DNA of 64,000 nt from Eubacterium sp. (GTDB lineage Bacteria; Bacillota; Clostridia; Lachnospirales; Lachnospiraceae): NCBI GenBank assembly GCA_017433825.1, contig JAFRGL010000006.1:172789-236788 (forward strand). Direction: 5' to 3'. Position numbers and translations under genes: made by a program. Of this stretch, positions 41,131-49,952 are shown in pieces. The notes beneath the pieces were generated by a model that did not search any database, had not been told where the DNA came from, and worked only from the letters and a program-made list of their open reading frames with translations. Position 1 is the stretch's first letter, and the number at the start of each line of letters is the position of its first letter.

Positions 41131-43751
41131 AAGAAAAAATACTGCTGATAGACGGTCACTCCATCCTGAACAGGACGTTTTACGGCCTTCCGGATCTGAC
41201 CAATTCCGAAGGCCTGCATACCAATGCGGTGTATGGCTTCTTAAATATCCTTTTCAAGACCATTGAAGAGGTTGAGCCTGCCTATATCGCCGTGGCTTTT
41301 GACCTGCCCGCGCCGACCTTCCGGCATGAGATGTACGATGCCTACAAGGGAACCCGCAAGCCGATGCCTTCCGAACTTCGGGAACAGGTGCCCCTGATGA
41401 AGGAAGTGCTGGCTGCCATGGGAATCCCCTCCCTTTCACAGGAAGGCTTCGAAGCCGACGACATGCTGGGTACGGCGGCCGTAAAGGCGGCCGGTGAAGG
41501 CATGGATGCCGTCATACTTTCCGGAGACAGGGACCTTCTTCAGCTGGTGCGTGATGATATTACCGTGCGCCTGCCGAAGACGAAGCAGGGCAGGACCACC
41601 ATGGAAATCTACGATCCCGCGGCCGTGGAGGAGGCTTTTTCGCTGAAACCGGAGCAGATCGTGGATTTGAAGGCGCTGATGGGGGATTCTTCCGACAATA
41701 TTCCCGGCCTTCCCGGCGTGGGAGAGAAAACCGCAACCGCCATCCTTACTGCCTACGGCACACTGGAAAATGCGCATGAACATATGTCGGAGATTAAGCC
41801 AAAGAAGGCACAGACTGCCATGGAAGAGCATTATGACCTGGCGGAACTGTCCAAAACACTGGCAACGATTAAAACCGACGCGCCCCTTCCCATTTCCTTC
41901 GATGAAATGAAGATGGGCGATTTGTATACCGGTAAAGCTTACGAACTGTTCCGGAAGCTGGAATTTAAAAACTTCCTTCCGCGCTTTGCCGCGTCTGCGG
42001 TACAGGAGAAGAAATACGGGACGGAAACCGTGACAGGCATTCATGATGCGGAAGCGCTTTTTGAAACGGTATCTGCAGCGGAAAGCTTCGGCTTCTTCCT
42101 GTATGCACCGGAAGGGGTGAAGGGCCTTGCCTTCTCCCTGCCGGAAAAACTTGCCTACATTCCGGCGGAAGGCTTTGTAACGGAGGCGTATCTTTGTGAA
42201 CGTTTAGGGAAGCTGCTTGCGGGTGCAAAGGCAGCAGGAACCTGCTTTTTCAAGGAACAGCAGAATATCCTTCGTATTCCGGAAAACGGCGGGATTTTCG
42301 ATGCCGGGATTGCCGCCTATCTGTGTGATCCCTTAAGAAACGGCTATACGTATGATGCCATTGCCGCAGGCTGGTGCGATACCTCCCTTCCGCCTGCGGA
42401 AGAGCTGGCAGGCGGAAAGATTAAACCCGGACAGGTGCTTGACGGGCAGGCTGCGGCAGATTTCGCCGGATACCATGCCCTTGCCGGGCGCCTTGCCATG
42501 GAGAAGATGCCCGGAATTCTGAAGGAAAAAGGCCTGGACCGCCTGTTTTCGGAGATCGAAATGCCCCTGACCTTTGTCTTAAGCGATATGGAAACCGCAG
42601 GCATCCGCATTAAGAATGATGAGCTTATGAAGATTTCCGAAACTCTTGCCGCTTCCATCAGGGAAGAAGAGCAGACTATTTACAGTCTGGCGGGAGAGGA
42701 GTTCAATATACAGTCACCGAAGCAGCTGGGGGTAATTCTTTTCGAAAAGATGAAACTTCCGGGCGGCAAAAAGACGAAAACCGGCTATTCCACCGCGGCG
42801 GATATTCTCGAAAAGCTGGCGGAGGACGCGCCGATTGCGGAGCATATCCTGAAATACCGGCAGTATGCCAAACTGAAATCCACCTATACCGACGCGCTGG
42901 GGGAATATGCGGATGAAAACGGACGTATACATTCCCATTTCCAGCAGACCGTAACGGCGACGGGCAGGCTTTCCAGTACTGACCCGAACCTGCAGAATAT
43001 TCCTGTCCGGGATGCCTTAGGCAAACAGATTCGCAAGGTGTTTGTACCGGAAGACGGCTGTGTCTTTATTGACGCGGATTATTCGCAGATTGAGCTTCGG
43101 GTAATGGCTTCCCTTTCCGGGGATGAGAAACTGATAGCCGCCTACCGTTCCGCCAGCGATATTCACGCAATTACCGCTTCCCAGGTGTTCGGTGTGCCTC
43201 TTTCGGAAGTAACACCCCAGATGAGGAGAAATGCAAAGGCAGTCAATTTCGGTATTATTTACGGCATCAGCTCCTTTGGCTTAAGCCAGGGCCTCTCCAT
43301 TACAAGGAAGGAAGCGGCTGCCTATATCGAGCAGTATTTCAAAACCTATCCGCGCATCAAGTCTTATCTGGACGAAACCGTAAAAGCCGCGAAGGAAAAG
43401 GGCTATACGGTAACTGCCTACGGAAGAATCCGGCCGCTGCCGGAACTGACGTCTTCCAATTTCATGACCAGATCCTTCGGTGAAAGGGTAGCCATGAACG
43501 CGCCTATACAGGGTACGGCAGCGGATATTATAAAGATGGCAATGCTGAGGGTGAGCCGCAGGCTGAAGGAAGAAGACATGAAAACCAGACTTATCCTGCA
43601 GGTTCACGACGAACTTCTGCTGGAAGCTCCGGAAGAGGAAGCGGAAAAAGCCTGCGCTTTGCTGAAGGAAGAAATGGAAAACGCTTCCGATCTGCTGGTT
43701 CCCATGGAAGTGGAAGTCCTGACCGGAACAAACTGGTTTGAAGCGCACTGA
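41127..43751 (+). CDS. polA: DNA polymerase I, proofreading-deficient form
   Basis: An 874-residue family A polymerase. The N-terminal 5' nuclease has LLIDGHSILNRTFYGLP, FEADDMLGT, ILSGDRDLLQLV and GDSSDNIPGLPGVGEKTA. The polymerase domain has motif A DADYSQIELRVMASLSGD (from about 649), motif B RRNAKAVNFGIIYG (about 700) and motif C QVHDELLLEAP (about 825). The central 3'-5' exonuclease fold (about 305-460) lacks the DxE metal residues, as in many Firmicutes and Thermus enzymes, so it should not proofread. Roles: gap filling and Okazaki fragment repair. Starts inside the helicase stop. Confidence 0.95.
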   Translation: MKEKILLIDGHSILNRTFYGLPDLTNSEGLHTNAVYGFLNILFKTIEEVEPAYIAVAFDLPAPTFRHEMYDAYKGTRKPMPSELREQVPLMKEVLAAMGIPSLSQEGFEADDMLGTAAVKAAGEGMDAVILSGDRDLLQLVRDDITVRLPKTKQGRTTMEIYDPAAVEEAFSLKPEQIVDLKALMGDSSDNIPGLPGVGEKTATAILTAYGTLENAHEHMSEIKPKKAQTAMEEHYDLAELSKTLATIKTDAPLPISFDEMKMGDLYTGKAYELFRKLEFKNFLPRFAASAVQEKKYGTETVTGIHDAEALFETVSAAESFGFFLYAPEGVKGLAFSLPEKLAYIPAEGFVTEAYLCERLGKLLAGAKAAGTCFFKEQQNILRIPENGGIFDAGIAAYLCDPLRNGYTYDAIAAGWCDTSLPPAEELAGGKIKPGQVLDGQAAADFAGYHALAGRLAMEKMPGILKEKGLDRLFSEIEMPLTFVLSDMETAGIRIKNDELMKISETLAASIREEEQTIYSLAGEEFNIQSPKQLGVILFEKMKLPGGKKTKTGYSTAADILEKLAEDAPIAEHILKYRQYAKLKSTYTDALGEYADENGRIHSHFQQTVTATGRLSSTDPNLQNIPVRDALGKQIRKVFVPEDGCVFIDADYSQIELRVMASLSGDEKLIAAYRSASDIHAITASQVFGVPLSEVTPQMRRNAKAVNFGIIYGISSFGLSQGLSITRKEAAAYIEQYFKTYPRIKSYLDETVKAAKEKGYTVTAYGRIRPLPELTSSNFMTRSFGERVAMNAPIQGTAADIIKMAMLRVSRRLKEEDMKTRLILQVHDELLLEAPEEEAEKACALLKEEMENASDLLVPMEVEVLTGTNWFEAH

Positions 43752-43772
43752 AGACAAATGAGGAAAGAAAGA

Positions 43773-44393
43773 ATGTTGGTTATCGGAATGACCGGCGGCA
43801 TCGGCTGCGGAAAAAGCCATGTCTGCAAATACCTGAAAGCGCATTACGATGCGGAAATTATCCTGACGGACGACGTGGCAAATGAAATCTGTGAACCCGG
43901 CGGACGGGTTTATGAAGAGCTTAAGTCTCTCCTGGGAGACGAATATTACAATGAAGACGGTACCAGGAACCGTACGCTTATCGGAAACAGGGCCTTTAAG
44001 GAGACTGAGCTTCTGGAACAGATGAACGCAATTATCCATCCGGCGGTGCGGCTGGAAGTGGAAGACCGCCTGGCGGCAGCCGCGGAAGAAGGAAAAGAAG
44101 TGGCTGTAGTGGAAGCCGCCCTCTTAATCGAGGCCGGTTACCGGGATATCTGCACGGAGTACTGGTATGTCTATGCGTCTGAAGAAACCAGGATTGAAAG
44201 GCTCCTCGCAAGCCGGCCCATTACCGTGGAGAAGATTAAAGACGTAATGGCAAGACAGCTTACAGAGGAAGAATTCCGCGCAGGCTGTGATTTTACGGTT
44301 GACAATGACGGGGATACGGAATATACGGATGTCCAGGTAGACGCCCGTATGAAATTCCTTTTTGAACAGGTTGCAATTTCGGCTTTAGTATGA
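43773..44393 (+). CDS. coaE: Dephospho-CoA kinase
   Basis: A 206-residue P-loop kinase that performs the last step in CoA synthesis. MLVIGMTGGIGCGKSHVCKYL opens the chain with the Walker A, then DDVANEICEPGGRVYEEL, HPAVRLEVED and the VVEAALLIEAGY strand. ATG 43773 is used because AGGAAAG lies 5 bases ahead and the family normally starts just before VIG(L/M)TGG; ATG 43758 adds five residues. Follows polA by about 20 bases. Confidence 0.93.
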   Translation: MLVIGMTGGIGCGKSHVCKYLKAHYDAEIILTDDVANEICEPGGRVYEELKSLLGDEYYNEDGTRNRTLIGNRAFKETELLEQMNAIIHPAVRLEVEDRLAAAAEEGKEVAVVEAALLIEAGYRDICTEYWYVYASEETRIERLLASRPITVEKIKDVMARQLTEEEFRAGCDFTVDNDGDTEYTDVQVDARMKFLFEQVAISALV

Positions 44394-44441
44394 GAAAATA
44401 AATTGTTAATTAAAAATCGGACGGTAAACGAGGTTCCAGTT

Positions 44442-45578
44442 ATGATAGATTTTAACAGACCGGCATACGTCGGAAAAGAACTTGATTATATTAAACAGGC
44501 TGTGGAGAACGGCAAGCTCTGCGGTGACGGCATGTTTACAAAGAAATGCTCCGAATGGATGAAGGAGAAGCTGGGAACTAAATACTCCCTCCTGACTACA
44601 TCCTGCACCCATGCACTGGAGATGGCGGCGTATCTTTCCGATATCCGGCCCGGAGAAGAGGTAATCATGCCTTCCTTTACCTTTGTGTCCACCGCGGATG
44701 CATTTGTTTTACGCGGCGCGAAGGTGGTCTTTGTCGACGTCCGCCCCGATACCATGAATATTGACGAGAAGCTGATTGAGCAGGCCATTACTGAGAAAAC
44801 CAGGGTTATTGCCCCGGTGCATTATGCCGGTGTTTCCTGTGAGATGGATTCGATCCTGGCACTTGCGAAAAAGTATAACCTGAAGGTTGTGGAAGATGCC
44901 GCCCAGGGCGTAAACGCCTATTATAAGGGCAAAGCGCTTGGCACCATCGGTGACTTAGGCTGCTACAGCTTCCATGAAACCAAGAATTATATCATGGGTG
45001 AAGGCGGTGCACTGGTTTTCCAGAATGATGAGTATCTGGAAAGAGCGGAAATCTTAAGGGAGAAAGGCACCGACAGAAGCAAATTCTTCCGCGGCCATGT
45101 GGATAAGTATACCTGGGTGGATTTTGGTTCCTCCTACCTTCCCAGCGAGCTGAACGCGGCATATCTGTATGCCCAGCTGGAGGAGTGCGCGAAGATAGAC
45201 GAAAGCCGTATGGCGGCCTGGCATTATTATGATGAGAAGCTCAGATGCCTGGCGGATGCGGGTTATATCGAGCAGCCCTTTATCCCGGATTACGCGCAGC
45301 ACAATGCCCATATGTACTACATCAAGGTGAAGGACCTGGAGACCAGGACCCGCTTCATCGCCTACCTGAAGGAGAACGGCATCAGCGCGGTTTTCCATTA
45401 TGTACCGCTGCATTCCGCGAAAGCAGGCGTCAAATTCGGCCGCTTTTCCGGAGAAGACGTCTATACCACGAAGGAAAGCGAACGGCTTGTCCGCCTTCCC
45501 ATGTTCTACGGCATTACGCCCGAACAGTGCGAAACCGTCGTGACGACCATCAAAAACTTCCCTGATTTCAACCGGTAA
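44442..45578 (+). CDS. DegT/DnrJ/EryC1-type sugar aminotransferase (WecE/RffA-like)
   Basis: A 378-residue PLP aminotransferase of sugar nucleotides. Marks are TTSCTHALEMAAYLSDIRPGEEVIMPSFTFVSTADAF (about 45-80), VEDAAQGVNAYYKGKALGTIGDLGCYSFHETKNYIMGEGGA with the PLP Lys in HETKN (about 182), and the C-terminal HMYYIKVK. The protein runs along WecE/RffA, which makes dTDP-4-amino-4,6-dideoxygalactose, but specificity is not certain. ATG 44442 has GAGG upstream; an in-frame TTG at 44403 is not used. It opens the polysaccharide cluster. Confidence 0.88.
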   Translation: MIDFNRPAYVGKELDYIKQAVENGKLCGDGMFTKKCSEWMKEKLGTKYSLLTTSCTHALEMAAYLSDIRPGEEVIMPSFTFVSTADAFVLRGAKVVFVDVRPDTMNIDEKLIEQAITEKTRVIAPVHYAGVSCEMDSILALAKKYNLKVVEDAAQGVNAYYKGKALGTIGDLGCYSFHETKNYIMGEGGALVFQNDEYLERAEILREKGTDRSKFFRGHVDKYTWVDFGSSYLPSELNAAYLYAQLEECAKIDESRMAAWHYYDEKLRCLADAGYIEQPFIPDYAQHNAHMYYIKVKDLETRTRFIAYLKENGISAVFHYVPLHSAKAGVKFGRFSGEDVYTTKESERLVRLPMFYGITPEQCETVVTTIKNFPDFNR

Positions 45579-45583
45579 GCGAT

Positions 45584-47392
45584 ATGGCATCCACGATTGG
45601 AAGGTTTTTAAAGAAATTAAGACCCTATACCATTAAAAAAGGTCTGAAATATCTGAAGCATTACGGCGTAAAGGAATTCTTCGTCAGGCTGTCGGAGCGG
45701 ATTGAGCCGGAGGAGGTTCCCTATGAGCCCTGGTATGAGAAGCATAAAGCTTCGGAGGAAACGCTGAAAAAACAGCGGGACGTGAAATGGCAGAATCCGC
45801 CTGTCATTTCCGTGGCCGTGCCGGTATGGAATACGCCCCCGGCCTATCTTACGGAAATGGTGGAGTCCCTCCTGCGCCAGAGCTATCCGTATTTCGAACT
45901 GTGCGTCGTAAATGCCAGTCCGGAAAACCGGGAAGTTTCCCGTATTCTGGCAGACTATGCCGCAAAGGACTCACGCGTAAGGGTGATTGACGTTACTGAA
46001 AACGCGGGTATCGGCGGCAATACAAACATTGCTTTGGAATCTGTTTCCGGAGATTATACAGGGCTTCTGGACCACGATGATTTTCTGTCGCCGGATGCCC
46101 TTTTTGAAGTTGCGAAAGCGATTAAGGAAACCGGCGCGGACGTGATTTACACCGACGAGGACAAGGTGGATGAGAAGGGCACCACGCATTTTCAGCCTGC
46201 CTTGAAACCGGATTTTTCACCGGACCTCCTCCGTTCGAACAATTATATCTGCCATTTCCTTGTTGTAAAAACCTCGCTGGTCCGTATGGTCGGCGGCTTA
46301 AGGGAAGGCTTTGAAGGAGCCCAGGACCACGATTTCCTGTTCCGGGTAACGGAAAAGGCGGAGAAAATCGTCCATATCCCGCGGATCCTCTATCACTGGA
46401 GGACCCACAGCGCTTCCACTGCGGACAATCCGGACAGCAAGCTTTACGCCTACGAATCCGGCGTGCGGGCCGTGGAAGAGCATCTGGCGCGCTGCGGCGT
46501 GAAGGGTACGGTCAGCCAGACGGTGGACTACGGTTTCTACAAGGTGGTTTATCCCGTAACCGGGCATCCTCTGGTATCGATCATCATTCCGAACAGGGAC
46601 AATGCCGCCACTTTGAAGAAATGCCTTGATTCCGTTTTTGAAAAGACAACTTACGACAATTACGAAATCATTATCGCTGAAAACAACAGTACAGAGGAAG
46701 AAACATTCAGGTATTATGAGGAGCTGAAAAAGAATCCGAAGGTAAAGGTAGTCACCTGGGACAGGCCCTTTAACTTCTCCGCCATTAACAATTACGCGGT
46801 TACGTTTGCCAAAGGGGATTTCCTGCTTTTCCTGAACAATGACGTGGAGGTTCTGACCTGCGACTGGTTGGAGCAGTTCATCGGCAATACCGCAAGACCG
46901 GAAGTCGGCATTACGGGCTGCAGGCTGTACTATCCCGACGGCACCATCCAGCATGCCGGCGTTATCATCGGTATAGGCGGCATAGCCGGCCATGCCTTCC
47001 TCAACATGAAGAAGGAATACACCGGCTACATGCACAAGGCGGCCATCCAGCTGAATTATTTCGCCGTAACGGCAGCCTGCATGATGGTGAAACGTTCTGT
47101 TTTTGAGGAGGCGGGCGGTTTCGAAGAAGAACTGACGGTTGCCTTCAACGACGTGGATTTCTGCCTGCGTGTAAGGCAGATGGGATACTATATTGTGTAT
47201 GATCCCTATATCGAACTTATTCATTACGAATCAAAGACCAGGGGCGCGGAAGACACCGAGGAAAAGGTGCGGCGCTTCCAGTCCGAGATAGAATTCATGC
47301 GAACCAGGTGGATTGATATCCTGAAGAAGGGGGATCCCTTCTACAATCCGAACCTGACCCTTTCCAAATGGAATTATTCCCTGAAGGCATAG
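45584..47392 (+). CDS. Tandem GT2 glycosyltransferase
   Basis: A 602-residue protein with two family 2 glycosyltransferase domains. The first (about 66-260) has SVAVPVWNTPPAYLTEMVESLLRQSY, the metal-binding LLDHDDFLSPDAL and DVIYTDEDKVDEKG. The second (about 325-540) has VSIIIPNRDNAATLKKCLDSVFEKT, LFLNNDVEVLTCDWLE (DxD-like NDVE), and AACMMVKRSVFEEAGGFEEELTVAFNDVDFCLRVRQMGY. Two-domain GT2 proteins of this kind build polymer repeats such as rhamnans. No membrane helices. Follows the aminotransferase by 5 bases. Confidence 0.88.
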   Translation: MASTIGRFLKKLRPYTIKKGLKYLKHYGVKEFFVRLSERIEPEEVPYEPWYEKHKASEETLKKQRDVKWQNPPVISVAVPVWNTPPAYLTEMVESLLRQSYPYFELCVVNASPENREVSRILADYAAKDSRVRVIDVTENAGIGGNTNIALESVSGDYTGLLDHDDFLSPDALFEVAKAIKETGADVIYTDEDKVDEKGTTHFQPALKPDFSPDLLRSNNYICHFLVVKTSLVRMVGGLREGFEGAQDHDFLFRVTEKAEKIVHIPRILYHWRTHSASTADNPDSKLYAYESGVRAVEEHLARCGVKGTVSQTVDYGFYKVVYPVTGHPLVSIIIPNRDNAATLKKCLDSVFEKTTYDNYEIIIAENNSTEEETFRYYEELKKNPKVKVVTWDRPFNFSAINNYAVTFAKGDFLLFLNNDVEVLTCDWLEQFIGNTARPEVGITGCRLYYPDGTIQHAGVIIGIGGIAGHAFLNMKKEYTGYMHKAAIQLNYFAVTAACMMVKRSVFEEAGGFEEELTVAFNDVDFCLRVRQMGYYIVYDPYIELIHYESKTRGAEDTEEKVRRFQSEIEFMRTRWIDILKKGDPFYNPNLTLSKWNYSLKA

Positions 47393-47412
47393 AGGATACG
47401 AAAGGAATTAAC

Positions 47413-48378
47413 ATGTTACCGGTTACTGTAGTCATCCCGAATATGAACGGAAAACATTTTCTGGAAGACTGTCTTGCTGCCCTGAAAGGCCAGACCATGA
47501 AGGAATTCGGCATTATCGTCGTGGACAACGGTTCCACGGACGGCAGTCTGGAATTTCTGAAAAGGAACTATCCTGAGGTTAAAGTGATTTCCTGGCCGGA
47601 AAACTTAGGGTTCTGCAAGGCAGTCAACGCGGGTATTCAGGCTTCTGATTCGGAATATGTGATTCTCCTGAACAATGATACTGTTCCGCATAAAAAGTTC
47701 GTGGAAGCCCTTTACCGGGGCATTGAGAAAAGGCCGAAGGCTTTCTGCTGTACGGCACGGATGCTGATTGCGTCCAACCCGAAGCTTACAGACGCGGCGG
47801 GAGACTGGTACAGCGCGATGGGCTGGGCTTTTGCCAGAGGAAAAAACAGGCCGGCCTCTGACTACAAAAAGCCGGCGCGTGTGTTTTCCGGCTGCGCAGG
47901 CGCTGCCATCTACCGGATGGAATACCTGGAAAAGACCGGGCTGTTCGACGAGGCGCATTTTGCCTATCTGGAGGATCTGGATATCTGCTGGCGCGCGAAC
48001 ATACTGGGCTATGAAAACTGGTTCCTGTCCGCGGCCAGGGTTAAACATGTCGGAAGCGGGACCTCCGGCTCTGCACACAATCCGTTCAAGGTGCGGTATT
48101 CCGCCAGGAACAACGTATACGTCATTTATAAAAACATGCCCCTTCCCCAGCGCATCCTGAACGCGCCCTTCCTTTTTGCCGGCTTTCAGATTAAAAAGCT
48201 GTATTTTAAAAAGAAAGGTCTGGGAAAAGAATACAAAGAAGGCTTAAAGGAAGGAAAGCTGCTGGCGAAATCAGGCGAAGCGGCTGAAAAGATCCGTCAT
48301 TTCGAATTCCGGTATTTCCGGAATTACTGCCGTATCCAGTTAAGCCTCTGGGCCAGCCTTTTCCGCAGGAGAGGATAA
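47413..48378 (+). CDS. GT2 glycosyltransferase (rhamnosyltransferase-like)
   Basis: A 321-residue GT2 enzyme. VVIPNMNGKHFLEDCLAALKGQTMKEFGIIVVDNGSTDGSLEFL is the nucleotide-sugar half, LLNNDTVPHKKFVEAL carries the DxD-like element, and LEDLDICWRANILGYENWF with a terminal HVGSGTSG completes the fold, as in WbbL-type rhamnosyltransferases. ATG 47413 is preceded by AAAGGA. The acceptor is unknown. Confidence 0.85.
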   Translation: MLPVTVVIPNMNGKHFLEDCLAALKGQTMKEFGIIVVDNGSTDGSLEFLKRNYPEVKVISWPENLGFCKAVNAGIQASDSEYVILLNNDTVPHKKFVEALYRGIEKRPKAFCCTARMLIASNPKLTDAAGDWYSAMGWAFARGKNRPASDYKKPARVFSGCAGAAIYRMEYLEKTGLFDEAHFAYLEDLDICWRANILGYENWFLSAARVKHVGSGTSGSAHNPFKVRYSARNNVYVIYKNMPLPQRILNAPFLFAGFQIKKLYFKKKGLGKEYKEGLKEGKLLAKSGEAAEKIRHFEFRYFRNYCRIQLSLWASLFRRRG

Positions 48379-48394
48379 TCTCACATTTGTCATA

Positions 48395-48423
48395 AACAGC
48401 CCCTTTACCGATAAGGGGTTGTT
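48395..48423 (+). repeat. Long hairpin overlapping the promoter of the glycosylphosphotransferase gene
   Basis: An 11-pair stem AACAGCCCCTT (48395-48405) with AAGGGGTTGTT (48413-48423), one G-T pair, loop TACCGAT. It has no T tract, so it is not a standard terminator for the glycosyltransferase ahead. Its right arm covers the -35 of the next promoter. Confidence 0.6.
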
Positions 48424-48447
48424 CCCTGTGATGAAATAGTGTATAAT
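48419..48447 (+). promoter_or_regulatory. Promoter of second half of polysaccharide cluster
   Basis: TTGTTC (48419-48424), 17-base spacer, consensus TATAAT (48442-48447). The -35 falls in the right arm of the hairpin. Confidence 0.6.
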
Positions 48448-48520
48448 TAATCGGATATAAAATCTCTTTTAAGGGGCTTGTTCGTTGCCCTTAAAAAGAA
48501 ACGGAGACTTTAAAAGAGAT

Positions 48521-49921
48521 ATGAACGACAGTCAGAAATACATTATCCGTGTCCAGCTTATCGCTGACATAGTGGTTATTGCAGTAACATATTTCCTGGC
48601 CTGGCTATTAAGGTTCCGGACCAGTATCTTCGGCGTACCCGTACGTACCCTGTCGCTGGACTATTATCTGCGGGCACTGCTTTTTATTGTGCCTCTTTTC
48701 CTGGTGCTGTACCTGGCAATGCACCTGTACGCGGATTTCAGGTCAATGCGGCGCAGGAACGAGGCTGTCGGCATCGCGATAGCCAATACCATCGGTCTTC
48801 TGATCGTCATTGTAGGACTTTTCGTAGTCAAGCAGATTCATTTCTCCCGCGGCATGCTCGTGATCTTCTATTTCATGAACATGATCCTGGATTTCGCAGT
48901 CCGTCTTGCCCTCCGTTCCTCCTTCGAGAAGCTGATGAAGAAGGGATATGGCAGCAGGAACCTGATTCTGGTGGGCTACAGCCGTTCCGCCGAAGAACTC
49001 ATAGACCGTATCATCCGGTTCCCGGAATGGGGTTACCGGATTGTGGGCATTCTGGATGATAACGCAGAACCCGGCACGGAATACCGGAAGGTGAAGGTCA
49101 TCGGAAAGATCAAAGACCTTTCCGGCTATCTTAAGGAAAACAAAGTGGAAGAAGTCGACATTACCCTTCCGCTTGATCAGTATTCGAGACTGGAGAAAAT
49201 CGTTGCCAAATGCGAAAAATCTGGTGTTCACACAAAATTCATACCTGACTATTATAATATCATTTCAACCAGACCCTTTACGGAGGATTTGTGGGGGCTG
49301 CCGGCCATCAATATCCGTTATGTGCCCTTGAGCAACAGCTTCAATGCTATTGTGAAAAGAATCGGCGATATTATCGGCTCGGCGCTTCTCATCGCCCTGT
49401 TTTCACCGGTTATGCTGGTGGCGGTTATCGGCGTAAAGCTTTCTTCGCCCGGGCCATTGATTTTCAGACAGATACGCGTCGGGCTGCACAACAAGGAATT
49501 TGAAATGTATAAATTCCGGTCCATGAGGGTACAGTCCGAGAAGGAAGAAAAGAAGGCCTGGACCGTGAAAAACGATTCCAGGGTGACAAAATTCGGCAAA
49601 ATCATACGGAAAACCAGTATTGACGAGCTGCCGCAGTTCTTTAATGTACTCAAAGGTGACATGTCGCTGGTCGGCCCGCGGCCGGAGCGTCCGTATTTCG
49701 TGGAGAAGTTCAAAGAGGAGATTCCCAGATACATGGTCAAGCACCAGGTGCGTCCGGGAATTACCGGCTGGGCCCAGGTTAACGGCCTGAGGGGGGATAC
49801 TTCCATCCAGAAGCGGATCGAGTATGATTTGTATTATATTGAAAACTGGTCGGTCAGTTTTGATTTAAGGATTCTGTTCCTGACAGTTTTTAAGGGGTTT
49901 GTAAACAAAAACGCATACTGA
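48521..49921 (+). CDS. Polyprenyl glycosylphosphotransferase (WcaJ/CpsE-like), initiates polysaccharide synthesis
   Basis: A 466-residue membrane enzyme that moves a sugar phosphate from UDP/NDP-sugar to undecaprenyl phosphate. Four or five N-terminal helices (about 10-125) are followed by a NAD-binding-like CoA_binding_3 region (VGYSRSAEELIDRIIRFPEWGYRIVGILDD) and the catalytic Bac_transf domain (about 265-466) with SSPGPLIFRQIRVGLHNKEFEMYKFRSM, IDELPQFFNVLKGDMSLVGPRPERP and RPGITGWAQVNGLRGDT. ATG 48521 has GGAGA upstream; a TTG at 48485 with AAGGGG adds twelve residues and is also possible. Confidence 0.88.
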   Translation: MNDSQKYIIRVQLIADIVVIAVTYFLAWLLRFRTSIFGVPVRTLSLDYYLRALLFIVPLFLVLYLAMHLYADFRSMRRRNEAVGIAIANTIGLLIVIVGLFVVKQIHFSRGMLVIFYFMNMILDFAVRLALRSSFEKLMKKGYGSRNLILVGYSRSAEELIDRIIRFPEWGYRIVGILDDNAEPGTEYRKVKVIGKIKDLSGYLKENKVEEVDITLPLDQYSRLEKIVAKCEKSGVHTKFIPDYYNIISTRPFTEDLWGLPAINIRYVPLSNSFNAIVKRIGDIIGSALLIALFSPVMLVAVIGVKLSSPGPLIFRQIRVGLHNKEFEMYKFRSMRVQSEKEEKKAWTVKNDSRVTKFGKIIRKTSIDELPQFFNVLKGDMSLVGPRPERPYFVEKFKEEIPRYMVKHQVRPGITGWAQVNGLRGDTSIQKRIEYDLYYIENWSVSFDLRILFLTVFKGFVNKNAY

Positions 49922-49952
49922 GTAAATGCCGGTATGCCTATACGGAGAGAAA

